Below, in pieces: positions 17,883 through 26,050 of a DNA stretch of 64,000 nt. Position 1 is the first letter of the stretch. Every line of letters starts with the position of its first letter. The notes beneath the pieces are model-generated. The model saw only the letters and a list, made by a program, of their open reading frames with translations. It was not told the origin of the DNA and ran no database searches. The translations under genes and the position numbers were made by a program. This stretch comes from G963669295 sp963669295 (GTDB lineage Bacteria; Bacteroidota; Bacteroidia; Flavobacteriales_D; CALLUQ01). Location: the NCBI GenBank assembly GCA_963669295.1, contig OY769938.1, positions 5,456,001-5,520,000 of the forward strand, written 5' to 3'.

Positions 17883-18794
17883 TTAATACACCCTAAAAAC
17901 CTTGCCCTCTTCAGCCAAATGGGTATTCTCAAATACATCACGAGCCTCTGCCAAAAAGCCTTCAAGGCTATGATAACGCGCTGAGTAGTGTCCTACTAAC
18001 AGTTGCTTTGCTCCCGCTTTTAATGCAATGGTAGCCGCCTCAGCTGCAGTGCTATGCATGGTAGACCTAGCACGATCAGCCAATTCACTTAAAAAAGTAG
18101 CTTCATGGTACAACAAATCTACACCTTGTACTTGAGGCACAATAGCTGGGCTGTATGCTGTATCTGAGCAATAAGCATAGGCATACGATTTATCGGGCGG
18201 TAAAGTAAGCTCTTCATTGGCAATCACCCGGCCATTGGCATCGGTATAATCTTCACCTTCTTTTATGGCAGGTATGGCATAGTGCGGCAAATCGTATTGA
18301 ACAATCTTTTCTTTACGCATCTTACGCAACTTGGGTTTCTCCTTAAACAAGAAGCCATTGCATGCAATGCGATGCTGCAAAGGGATCGTAGTTACTGTAA
18401 GCTGTTCATCTTCAAAGATGAGCATTTCTCCCTGCTCCAACTCCATATATACAATAGCATAACGTAGCTCCGTTTCTGAGTACTTGAGTTGCACTTCAAT
18501 GATTTCTTGCAGTCCTTTGGGTGCGTATATGTGTAAGGGTGCAGTACGCCCCAACAGATGCATTGAAGATAGTAAACCCACCAACCCCAGATAATGATCG
18601 CCATGCAAATGGCTGATGAAGATGTGATTGATCTTTTGAAACTTGACCTTGTACTTACGTAGTTGTAACTGAGTGCCTTCTCCACAGTCAATGAGAAAAT
18701 AATGCTCACGAATGTTTAAGAATTGCGCCGTAGGCGATCTCCGTAAAGTAGGTAATGCTGATCCGCATCCTAATATGGTTAACTCAAATTTCAT
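17883..18794 (-). CDS. rnz: Ribonuclease Z
   Basis: 303 residues, the usual short-form length. It is a metallo-beta-lactamase-fold nuclease that trims tRNA 3' ends. The zinc motif H62-L-H64-G-D66-H67 is present, with further metal ligands in YCSDTAYSP and LLVGHYSARYHS. The N-terminus FELTILGCGSALPT is characteristic. An insert at about residues 145-185 corresponds to the family's exosite arm. The ATG lies only 5 bases from the end of the terminator of the upstream T9SS gene, leaving no room for a promoter of its own between them. Confidence 0.95.
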   Translation of the reverse strand: MKFELTILGCGSALPTLRRSPTAQFLNIREHYFLIDCGEGTQLQLRKYKVKFQKINHIFISHLHGDHYLGLVGLLSSMHLLGRTAPLHIYAPKGLQEIIEVQLKYSETELRYAIVYMELEQGEMLIFEDEQLTVTTIPLQHRIACNGFLFKEKPKLRKMRKEKIVQYDLPHYAIPAIKEGEDYTDANGRVIANEELTLPPDKSYAYAYCSDTAYSPAIVPQVQGVDLLYHEATFLSELADRARSTMHSTAAEAATIALKAGAKQLLVGHYSARYHSLEGFLAEARDVFENTHLAEEGKVFRVY

Positions 18795-18798
18795 GCAA

Positions 18799-18849
18799 TA
18801 AAAAACCGCCCTGATGATGCCCCGAATTTCAGGACCTATCAGGACGGTT
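18799..18849 (-). terminator. Terminator of the upstream T9SS gene, abutting rnz
   Basis: On the minus strand AACCGTCCTGAT pairs with ATCAGGGCGGTT (one G-U pair) around a loop of about 22 bases, followed by six T residues. It is 16 bases past the stop of the gene at 18866 and its T tract ends about 5 bases before the rnz ATG, so it could act both as terminator and as a leader element for rnz. Confidence 0.85.
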
Positions 18850-18865
18850 AATAAAGTAAAGTATC

Positions 18866-19624
18866 TTATTTATTCACCACCATTCGGTGAGTAATGGTTT
18901 TTTCACCGTTTTTAAGGCTGTACATGTATACCCCTGAGCTTAAGCTCGCAGAAGATAACTTAATGGTATTATCACCTTTTTCGGCTTCAAAGGTCTTTTT
19001 GTATACTACAGCACCTAACATGTTAATTACTTTAAACTCTACGTCAGCTGCTTTGCCTACAGTATAGTTAATGTCGGTAGTTTTGCCAAATGGATTAGGA
19101 CGATTTTGACGAACAGCAAATTTGTTGTCCACCAATTCGTTTACACCAACCCCTTGCAATACTTCAATGTAGTAATAATCTACAGTAAAAGGGTTAGGAA
19201 TTCCTGTTCCACCCACATAGGCATCAAGAGTAACAATTACCTGGTGGCTTCCCACCTCACCTGCAGTAGGTGTTCCGGTAATGATCATGCAACCACTGGT
19301 TCCACCAACAAATACACAGTTGTTAGGGCTACATGCATAACCCATGGAAGCTGGCAAGCCAGTAACATTGGTTACCACAATACTATCCATAGAAAGCGTT
19401 TGACATGGAAAACCTGGGATAATTTCAACACAAGTGTCTACTGGTACTACATTGGTAATTAGCTGCGAATACGCTTGCCCTACATAAGCTGGGTCAAACC
19501 CAGTCGCACTGTCGGGATATACACCCGGTTGCGTGTACTGAGGATCGGGAGTACATTGTGCATTGGCCGTAGTAATTCCGATGGCAGTTATAGCAATAAA
19601 AGTAAAGAGTAAATTTTTTAGCAT
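18866..19624 (-). CDS. Small T9SS-secreted protein
   Basis: 252 residues with signal peptide (MLKNLLFTFIAITAIGITTANAQ) and a C-terminal type A T9SS sorting domain of about 75 residues (RQNRPNPFGKTTDINYTV to SSGVYMYSLKNGEKTI). The middle ~140 residues contain eight or so cysteines and resemble the single putative-Ig/cadherin-like units common in secreted Bacteroidota proteins (YTQPGVYPDSATGFDPAYVG). No catalytic motif is evident, so I make no functional call beyond secreted surface protein. ATG start; monocistronic with its own terminator. Confidence 0.85.
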   Translation of the reverse strand: MLKNLLFTFIAITAIGITTANAQCTPDPQYTQPGVYPDSATGFDPAYVGQAYSQLITNVVPVDTCVEIIPGFPCQTLSMDSIVVTNVTGLPASMGYACSPNNCVFVGGTSGCMIITGTPTAGEVGSHQVIVTLDAYVGGTGIPNPFTVDYYYIEVLQGVGVNELVDNKFAVRQNRPNPFGKTTDINYTVGKAADVEFKVINMLGAVVYKKTFEAEKGDNTIKLSSASLSSGVYMYSLKNGEKTITHRMVVNK

Positions 19625-19664
19625 AAGCGTTGTTTTATAGTGTAGTTAGTTAACGGTATTAAAA

Positions 19665-20036
19665 TTATTCGTCACCTATTTCACGTTGTACCTCTTCCAT
19701 AGTAATGTAATCCACTGCTTCATCCAGCGTCGGTACAATATTCAAAATATTCATCAACTGCGAAATCTCAATTAACTTCATGACCATGTCTTGTAAGCCA
19801 CATAGTACAAACGTTCCTTCAGCACCATTACATAACCTGTTTCCAACAAGTATGGCGCTTAACCCTGACGAGTCAGCATAACGTGTCTTAGACAGGTCAA
19901 GAATAATATTTTTCACACCCTCCTTATTCAATAACACAAATTGCGCCTTTAAATCGGGAGCACAATTGGTATCCAGTTTATTCACCGTTGCTTGTACAAC
20001 AGCATAGTGATCTCTAACAGTTACCTCAAAATCCAT
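19665..20036 (-). CDS. STAS-domain anti-sigma factor antagonist-like protein
   Basis: 123 residues, a single STAS domain. The phosphorylatable serine region is Y53-A-D55-S56-S57-G58-L, matching the DSSG motif of SpoIIAA/RsbV. Proteins of this class bind a serine kinase/anti-sigma partner and release a sigma factor or regulate a phosphatase; no RsbW-like or RsbU-like gene is in the window. The C-terminus has an acidic extension (MEEVQREIGDE). It lies 34 bases downstream of pyrB on the same strand and may be cotranscribed with it. Confidence 0.88.
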   Translation of the reverse strand: MDFEVTVRDHYAVVQATVNKLDTNCAPDLKAQFVLLNKEGVKNIILDLSKTRYADSSGLSAILVGNRLCNGAEGTFVLCGLQDMVMKLIEISQLMNILNIVPTLDEAVDYITMEEVQREIGDE

Positions 20037-20070
20037 AGAATACGCTTTTAAACAAATTTAATAAAATTTT

Positions 20071-21003
20071 TTAGTTGCGTTCAATCTTACTTGCCAATAG
20101 GTAGAGTACCGCCATACGCACGGCAACACCGTTTTCTACTTGATCTAAAATTATAGCCTGTTTCGAATCGGCCACATCACTGGTAATTTCCACTCCCCTA
20201 TTGATAGGACCGGGATGCATTACTGTAATTTCCTTATCCAAGCTATCGAGTAATGCTTTGTCTAATCCAAATAGCATGGAATATTCACGCACTGATGGGA
20301 AAAACTTAATGTCTTGTCGCTCCAGTTGAATGCGTAACATATTAGCAATGTCGCACCATTCCAGAGCATTGCGTAGGTTATGCTCTACTTTAACACCTAG
20401 TGAATCGATGTACTTGGGAATAAGTGTAGTAGGACCACAAACCATAACTTCGGCTCCTAGCTTTTGCAAGCAAAAGATATTCGATAATGCTACTCTGGAG
20501 TGCAGGATATCGCCAACGATCACCACTTTCTTGCCCGCTACTTCGCCAAATTTTTCTCGAATAGAATAGGCATCAAGCAATGCTTGTGTGGGATGTTCGT
20601 GTGTACCATCCCCTGCATTTACAATTTTTGCATCTACATGTTTCGATAAAAATAATGCTGCACCAGGATTAGGGTGACGCATCACCACCATATCTACCTT
20701 CATCGCTAGAATATTGTTGACTGTATCAATAAGGGTTTCTCCTTTAGATACCGACGATGATGAAGCTGCAAAATTGATTACATCAGCCGAGAGGCGTTTC
20801 TCTGCCAATTCGAAAGATAGCTTAGTACGTGTAGAATTTTCAAAAAAGAGGTTGGCAATGGTAATATCGCGTAGTGTAGGTACCTTTTTAATAGGACGAT
20901 TAATGATGTCTTTAAAACTGTCAGCGGTAGAAAAAATCAAATCAATGTCATCACGGGTTAGATGCTTGATGCCGATGAGGTGTTCTACACTTAAATTAGC
21001 CAT
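20071..21003 (-). CDS. pyrB: Aspartate carbamoyltransferase catalytic subunit
   Basis: 310 residues. It catalyses carbamoyl phosphate plus aspartate to N-carbamoyl-aspartate, the committed pyrimidine step. Carbamoyl-phosphate binding motif FFENSTRTKLSFE is near residue 55, HPTQALLD near 137, and the C-terminal aspartate-binding region HPGPINRGVE near 262. No pyrI regulatory subunit is next to it. The start overlaps the end of pyrR by 8 bases, so the two are translated as a coupled pair and share pyrimidine control. Confidence 0.96.
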   Translation of the reverse strand: MANLSVEHLIGIKHLTRDDIDLIFSTADSFKDIINRPIKKVPTLRDITIANLFFENSTRTKLSFELAEKRLSADVINFAASSSSVSKGETLIDTVNNILAMKVDMVVMRHPNPGAALFLSKHVDAKIVNAGDGTHEHPTQALLDAYSIREKFGEVAGKKVVIVGDILHSRVALSNIFCLQKLGAEVMVCGPTTLIPKYIDSLGVKVEHNLRNALEWCDIANMLRIQLERQDIKFFPSVREYSMLFGLDKALLDSLDKEITVMHPGPINRGVEITSDVADSKQAIILDQVENGVAVRMAVLYLLASKIERN

Positions 21004-21550
21004 GCTCTTTATTTGGGGTGAATAACATTACCTTGTCTTCGCCTTCTACCTCAGCCCATTCTACCAATACCCTTTCCGAAGCAATCGAATCAACCGATTT
21101 ACCAATATAATCGGGTTGAATAGGCAAATGCCTGCTGAATCTACGGTCGATGAGCACCAATAGCTCTACCTGGCTGGGACGTCCAAAAGCCATCATTGCA
21201 TCCAAACCTGACCTTACTGTACGTCCAGTATACAATACATCATCTACCAAAATCACCTTCTTATTTTCGATCACAAAATCAATGTCAGTGACACTAGGCA
21301 AAATGGGGGTTTCTCTACGACGAAAGTCATCGCGATAAAAGGTAACATCCAAGCTACCGCATTGAATGTGTTCTTTATTCAGAATCTTCGAAAGACGCTT
21401 TTCCAGACGTGCTGCAAGCAATATACCCCTGGGCTGTAGCCCAATGATAACAGAGTTTTCGAAGTTATGATGATTTTCAATGAGTTGATAACAAAGCCTG
21501 TTGATGGTTAGCTCAAAATGTTTGCTATTTAGAATGGCAACAGGACTCAT
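20996..21550 (-). CDS. pyrR: PyrR-type phosphoribosyltransferase / pyr regulator
   Basis: 184 residues, the PyrR length. The PRPP-binding loop reads VILVDDVLYTGRTVRSGLDA, and VELLVLIDRRFSRHLPIQ follows as in PyrR. PyrR proteins have uracil phosphoribosyltransferase activity and in Firmicutes bind the pyr mRNA leader to cause attenuation; whether this one binds RNA is inference. The gene is directly upstream of pyrB with an 8-base overlap, which supports a pyrimidine role. I do not see an obvious anti-terminator/terminator pair in the short (60-base) stretch upstream. Confidence 0.93.
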   Translation of the reverse strand: MSPVAILNSKHFELTINRLCYQLIENHHNFENSVIIGLQPRGILLAARLEKRLSKILNKEHIQCGSLDVTFYRDDFRRRETPILPSVTDIDFVIENKKVILVDDVLYTGRTVRSGLDAMMAFGRPSQVELLVLIDRRFSRHLPIQPDYIGKSVDSIASERVLVEWAEVEGEDKVMLFTPNKEHG

Positions 21551-21604
21551 TGTTTTTTAGCTGCACAAATATATAATAAAGAATGTGATTGCCACCTATT
21601 GGGT

Positions 21605-21640
21605 AAAAAAAATCCCCTTCAGAAATTTCTGAAGGGGATT
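21605..21640 (-). terminator. Terminator of rpsA
   Basis: A perfect 30-base palindrome (AATCCCCTTCAGAAA and its complement) followed on the minus strand by eight T residues. It lies 22 bases after the rpsA stop codon and separates it from pyrR. Confidence 0.95.
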
Positions 21641-21661
21641 CGTTATCGAGAATAGCTATTG

Positions 21662-23845
21662 TTATTCTTCTGTTTTTGGTGCATCATCAGATCCTTCTTC
21701 TTTCTCCATTTCACTCTTCAAAGAAGAAAGTACGTCTAAATCGCCAAGAGTAGTCTTCTCAATGTTGTCATTGATATTTTGTACCGCTTTGCTGGTAGAC
21801 TTAGATTTTGCTTTTTTCTTCTTCACTTCCTGACTCTTCTCTTCTCTCGCTGTTTCTTCATGAATTCTTGAGTGAGAAACAAGAATCTTTTTCGCGTCTT
21901 TACTGAACTCCGTCACTTTGAAGTCAAGGGTTTCATCAACACCAGCAGTATTGCCATCTTCCTTCTTCAACCCTCTTAGTTGAGCATAACCTTCAACGCC
22001 ATATGGCAAACTAACGATAGCGCTCTTTCCTTCAATTTCAATTACAGTACCCTGGTGAATGGATCCTACAGTGAATACTGATTCGAATACATCCCATGGG
22101 TTTTCTTCTAATTGCTTGTGGCCTAAGCTCAGTTTTCTGTTCTCTTGATCAAGCTCCAATACCACTACTTCCATCTCATCACCAATCTTACAGAATTCAG
22201 ATGGATGCTTCACCTTCTTCGACCATGAAAGGTCTGAGATGTGAATTAATCCGTCGATGCCCTCTTCCAACTCTACAAATACACCAAAGTTGGTGAAATT
22301 ACGTACCGTTGCTTTATGGCGCGACTCAACAGGGTATTTTTTGTCGATGCCTTCCCATGGATCTGGAAGCAATTGCTTCATGCCCAACGACATCTTACGT
22401 TCTTCACGATCAAGGGTTAAAACAACTGCTTCAACTTCATCGCCTACATTCAAGAAATCTTGCGCACTTCTTAGGTGTTGCGACCACGACATTTCTGAAA
22501 CGTGAATCAAACCTTCAACACCAGGGGCAATTTCAACAAACGCACCATAGTCAGCCAATACCACTACTTTACCTTTTACTTTGTCGCCAACATTAAGGTT
22601 AGTGTCAAGGTTCTCCCATGGGTGAGCATTCAATTGCTTCAATCCAAGTGCAATACGCTTCTTATCATCGTCAAAATCAAGAATTACTACGTTGATCTTC
22701 TCGTCTAATTGAACGATTTCTTCAGGGTGGTTAATTCTACCCCATGATAAATCAGTAATGTGAATCAAACCATCTACACCACCAAGGTCGATAAACACCC
22801 CATATGAAGTGATGTTTTTAACAGTGCCTTCAAGGATTTGACCTTTTTCAAGCCCGCCAATAATTTGTTTCTTTTGTTCTTCCAGCTCCGCCTCGATCAA
22901 AGCTTTGTGTGATACAACAACGTTTTTGAATTCCTTGTTGATCTTCACTACTTTGAATTCCATATTCTTACCAACATACACATCATAATCGCGAATTGGC
23001 TTCACATCAATTTGTGATCCAGGGAGGAAGGCTTCGATGCCAAATACATCTACAATCAATCCACCTTTGGTTCTGCATTTTACAAAACCAGTAATCACAT
23101 CGCCATTGGCCAATGCAGCATTTACATTTTCCCAGGCTCTATGTACACGCGCTGTTTTGTGTGAAATAACAAGCTGACCTGTTTTGTCTTCTTGCATTTC
23201 CACATAAACATCTACTTTATCACCTACTTTAAGTTCAGGGTTGTAACGGAATTCCGATAAAGGAACAATACCTTCAGATTTATAGCCGATGTTAATCACG
23301 ACTTCTTTCTTAGTCAATCCTACCACAGTACCATCGATCACTTCTTTTTCAGCAATTGAGGTCAACGTATCGGTGTACATCGTATCGTACTCCTCACGCT
23401 CTTTGTTATTGTAGATATCACTCACCTCAGAGTATCCAGCCCAATCAAAATCTGGTTGTGGATCGCTGTCATTCCCCTTAGCTGCTGGTTTGCTTGCCGT
23501 TTCCATTACTGGCTTAGGCTCATCAATAACAGCATCTTCCTGATCTGTTGAAGGATCTGGAGTAGCTTCCTCAGCAGGCGTTTCTTCAGCAACAGGTGCT
23601 TCTTCTGTCGTAGGCACTTCATCGCTGCCATCGCTGTCAGTATCAACGGCTGGAGCCTCTTCTGCAACAGGTGCTTCAGCTGGTGCTTCTTCAGCAACAG
23701 GCGTTTCTTCAGCAGCTGGTGCTTCAGTTTCTGTAGCTTCTTCTGAGGGTTGGGTTTCTTCAGCTTTTGGTGTTGCTTCTGCTGAAGTTTCCTCGGTGGT
23801 AGTTGCGTCGGTAGTTTCTACCGCGTCTTTTTTTTCTTCTGCCAT
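21662..23845 (-). CDS. rpsA: Ribosomal protein bS1 with acidic N-terminal extension
   Basis: 727 residues, considerably longer than the ~560 of E. coli S1. Residues 1-115 are a low-complexity Glu/Ala/Pro-rich extension with repeated EEAPAEAP-type units. Six S1 RNA-binding domains follow at about 165-235, 245-315, 330-400, 415-490, 505-575 and 590-660; the third to fifth are the most regular (e.g. VKNITSYGVFIDLGGVDGLI). A Lys-rich linker (KKKKAKSKSTSK) and acidic tail end the protein. S1 unfolds mRNA and helps recruit it to the 30S subunit. Length and extensions are longer than the family norm but domain order is intact. ATG start; own leader and terminator. Confidence 0.95.
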   Translation of the reverse strand: MAEEKKDAVETTDATTTEETSAEATPKAEETQPSEEATETEAPAAEETPVAEEAPAEAPVAEEAPAVDTDSDGSDEVPTTEEAPVAEETPAEEATPDPSTDQEDAVIDEPKPVMETASKPAAKGNDSDPQPDFDWAGYSEVSDIYNNKEREEYDTMYTDTLTSIAEKEVIDGTVVGLTKKEVVINIGYKSEGIVPLSEFRYNPELKVGDKVDVYVEMQEDKTGQLVISHKTARVHRAWENVNAALANGDVITGFVKCRTKGGLIVDVFGIEAFLPGSQIDVKPIRDYDVYVGKNMEFKVVKINKEFKNVVVSHKALIEAELEEQKKQIIGGLEKGQILEGTVKNITSYGVFIDLGGVDGLIHITDLSWGRINHPEEIVQLDEKINVVILDFDDDKKRIALGLKQLNAHPWENLDTNLNVGDKVKGKVVVLADYGAFVEIAPGVEGLIHVSEMSWSQHLRSAQDFLNVGDEVEAVVLTLDREERKMSLGMKQLLPDPWEGIDKKYPVESRHKATVRNFTNFGVFVELEEGIDGLIHISDLSWSKKVKHPSEFCKIGDEMEVVVLELDQENRKLSLGHKQLEENPWDVFESVFTVGSIHQGTVIEIEGKSAIVSLPYGVEGYAQLRGLKKEDGNTAGVDETLDFKVTEFSKDAKKILVSHSRIHEETAREEKSQEVKKKKAKSKSTSKAVQNINDNIEKTTLGDLDVLSSLKSEMEKEEGSDDAPKTEE

Positions 23846-23902
23846 TTTGGCTATTTACTTGTATCTCGTTTCATTATCGGTAAAAACGAGAGTGGTTGCT
23901 TT

Positions 23903-23963
23903 GCCTGTAAGTCCCGATAATACAGGCTTTTAACTTATCCCCGTAAAAGGGAGCGCAAATTTA
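23903..23963 (-). promoter_or_regulatory. Candidate rpsA promoter and leader hairpin
   Basis: On the minus strand TAAATTTG (23963-23956) matches the Bacteroidota -7 element, but no TTG lies at the expected distance upstream. It would give a leader of roughly 110 bases. In that leader GCCTGTA and TACAGGC (23903-23909, 23921-23927) form a 7 bp hairpin. S1 represses its own mRNA in E. coli, so a leader control site here is plausible but not shown. Confidence 0.4.
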
Positions 23964-24077
23964 GGTGATTTAATTGAAATTTGAAAGCTTGCATCGTAAT
24001 AAAGTACATTTTAATGCGGTTGCAAAACAATTGGTTACTTTTGCTGTTGTTATAGCTGTGGAGTACAAGACTGATTC

Positions 24078-25304
24078 ATGAAAAAGTTCGACATCCCCGA
24101 ATTCTATCGATCACCTATCATTGGAGCCATTAAGGAGGCTCGAAAAATTACCGACCCCCGTAAAAAAGATTTCACCCCTACCTTACTTGATTTTGGGCCT
24201 GTTCGATTTTATATAGCCCGCCATTTCGGTTTTTGTTACGGTGTAGAAAATGCTATAGAAATCTCTTACCATGCCCTGGAAGAAAACCCCGGAAAACGCA
24301 TTTTCCTTTTGAGTCAAATGATTCACAATCAAATTGTTAATGACGACCTTCAGCAGCGTGGCATTCAATTCATTATGGATACACAGGGCAATCAATTTAT
24401 TGAATGGGATGAGTTGAACAGCAACGATATTGTTATCATTCCAGCATTTGGTACTACCATAGAAATTGAGGAGGTATTGCAACGCATAGGCATACAAGTG
24501 CAACAGTACAACACCACTTGTCCTTTTGTGGAAAAGGTATGGAAACGATCGGCCAGATTGGGAGATGAAGACCATACCATTATTATACATGGCAAATATA
24601 AACATGAAGAAACCCGTGCTACATTCTCTCACAGTAAAAAGAATGCACCGTCCTTGATTATTAAGGACATGAGTGAAGCCAAAGTATTGGGTTCGCTAAT
24701 ACTGGGAGAACACAATATGAGTGAATTCCAACATCTTTTTGCCGGTCGTTATTCGGAAGGGTTCAATCCTGAAGAGGATTTACAACGAATTGGAGTGGTG
24801 AACCAAACCACAATGTTGGCTACAGAAACTCAATCAATTGCAGATTACCTGAAGCATGTTATGCAACAAAAGTACGGAAGCGAAGAGTTGCCTGAACATT
24901 TTGCCGATACGCGTGACACCCTATGTTATGCCACCAACGATAATCAACAAGCTACCTATGGACTACTTGAACAGCCTGCAGATTTAGCCTTTGTAGTGGG
25001 TGGCTATAACAGTTCTAATACCTCACACCTCGTGGAGCTTTGTGAGGAAAGATTTCCCACTTACTTTATCCATTCCGAGCATGAAATTGTATCTAACGAA
25101 CAAGTAAGCCATTATAATTTCAGAACGCAAAAAAAGATAAGTACCGTCAATTTCCTTCCCTCCAAAAAAACCGTTAATATCATTTTAACTAGTGGAGCCT
25201 CCTGCCCCGATTCGTTAGTAGATCGAGTACTGCAACGATTACTATCTTTCTTTCCTACCGCAAGACCGGTAAGTGAGGTACTTCAAGAATTTAAGATAAG
25301 TTAA
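24078..25304 (+). CDS. ispH: 4-hydroxy-3-methylbut-2-enyl diphosphate reductase
   Basis: 408 residues; the last enzyme of the MEP isoprenoid pathway, an iron-sulfur protein making IPP and DMAPP. The three cluster cysteines are visible in HFGFCYGVENA, NTTCPFVEKVW and TSGASCPDSLVD, with the substrate-binding TTMLATE and SNTSHLVEL segments between. It is about 100 residues longer than E. coli IspH because of an N-terminal extension and internal inserts, which is usual in Bacteroidota. ATG start. The stop codon overlaps the convergent cmk stop within the four bases TTAA. Confidence 0.95.
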   Translation: MKKFDIPEFYRSPIIGAIKEARKITDPRKKDFTPTLLDFGPVRFYIARHFGFCYGVENAIEISYHALEENPGKRIFLLSQMIHNQIVNDDLQQRGIQFIMDTQGNQFIEWDELNSNDIVIIPAFGTTIEIEEVLQRIGIQVQQYNTTCPFVEKVWKRSARLGDEDHTIIIHGKYKHEETRATFSHSKKNAPSLIIKDMSEAKVLGSLILGEHNMSEFQHLFAGRYSEGFNPEEDLQRIGVVNQTTMLATETQSIADYLKHVMQQKYGSEELPEHFADTRDTLCYATNDNQQATYGLLEQPADLAFVVGGYNSSNTSHLVELCEERFPTYFIHSEHEIVSNEQVSHYNFRTQKKISTVNFLPSKKTVNIILTSGASCPDSLVDRVLQRLLSFFPTARPVSEVLQEFKIS

Positions 25305-25996
25305 GCGTGTGCATGAATACGCTCTAATGCCCATTGGTGAGCCAACTCTAACTGTGCTGTTCGTGTTAGGTCTGTATTATCAAGCACTACTGCATCTTCT
25401 GCCTGCATTAAAGGACTTTCTTTCCGATGGGTGTCTTTGTAATCGCGTTGCTCAAGGTTGGCTCTAACCTCATCCAATGTAACGACACTCCCCTTTTGCT
25501 TAAGCTCCTCATATCGTCGCATCGCACGAACCTCCATAGCGGCAGTCATAAATATTTTTAGTTCAGCATTCGGAAATACTACTGTACCTATATCGCGGCC
25601 ATCCATTACAACCCCTTTTTGCTTACCTAATTGATGTTGCAAAGCAACAAGCTTGGTACGCACCTCTTTAATGGCGCTTACTGCGCTCACTACCGATGAC
25701 ACCTCCATGGAACGAATATATTGTTCAACATTTTCGCCATTAAGCATGGTATCCGATCGTCCTGAATCAACATTGAATTGAAAGCTGATAGTAATTTTAT
25801 CTAATGCTTGAATCAGAGCATCGCAATCTACCACTCCGTCCTGAATTAATTGGTGGCGAAGCGCATACAAAGAAACGGCTCGGTACATGGCTCCTGAATC
25901 GAGGTAAGTATACTGAAGCTTCCGAGCCAACTCTTTGGCTAATGTGCTTTTTCCGCACGAAGAATACCCGTCTACTGCTATGTTAATTGCGTTCAA
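25301..25996 (-). CDS. cmk: Cytidylate kinase
   Basis: 231 residues. Phosphorylates CMP/dCMP with ATP. P-loop is G10-Y-S-S-C-G-K-S17 and the CMP-binding region includes YLDSGAMYRAVSLYAL; VMDGRDIGTVVFPNAELKIF and RRYEEL...RDYKDTHRKESPL are the classic family motifs. The start is a TTG (base 25996); no ATG lies close and this start aligns with family N-termini. The gene lies directly downstream of porQ, a neighbourhood seen in other Bacteroidota. Confidence 0.95.
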   Translation of the reverse strand: MNAINIAVDGYSSCGKSTLAKELARKLQYTYLDSGAMYRAVSLYALRHQLIQDGVVDCDALIQALDKITISFQFNVDSGRSDTMLNGENVEQYIRSMEVSSVVSAVSAIKEVRTKLVALQHQLGKQKGVVMDGRDIGTVVFPNAELKIFMTAAMEVRAMRRYEELKQKGSVVTLDEVRANLEQRDYKDTHRKESPLMQAEDAVVLDNTDLTRTAQLELAHQWALERIHAHA

Positions 25997-26050
25997 ACCA
26001 ACTGTATTGAAGTTGGGTCAAAGGTATTAAATTTAGTGGGAAGCAGTGGC

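Noticed and set aside
24183..24632. 149-codon minus-strand ORF opposite ispH
   Set aside because: Lies inside ispH, whose cysteine motifs establish the plus-strand frame.
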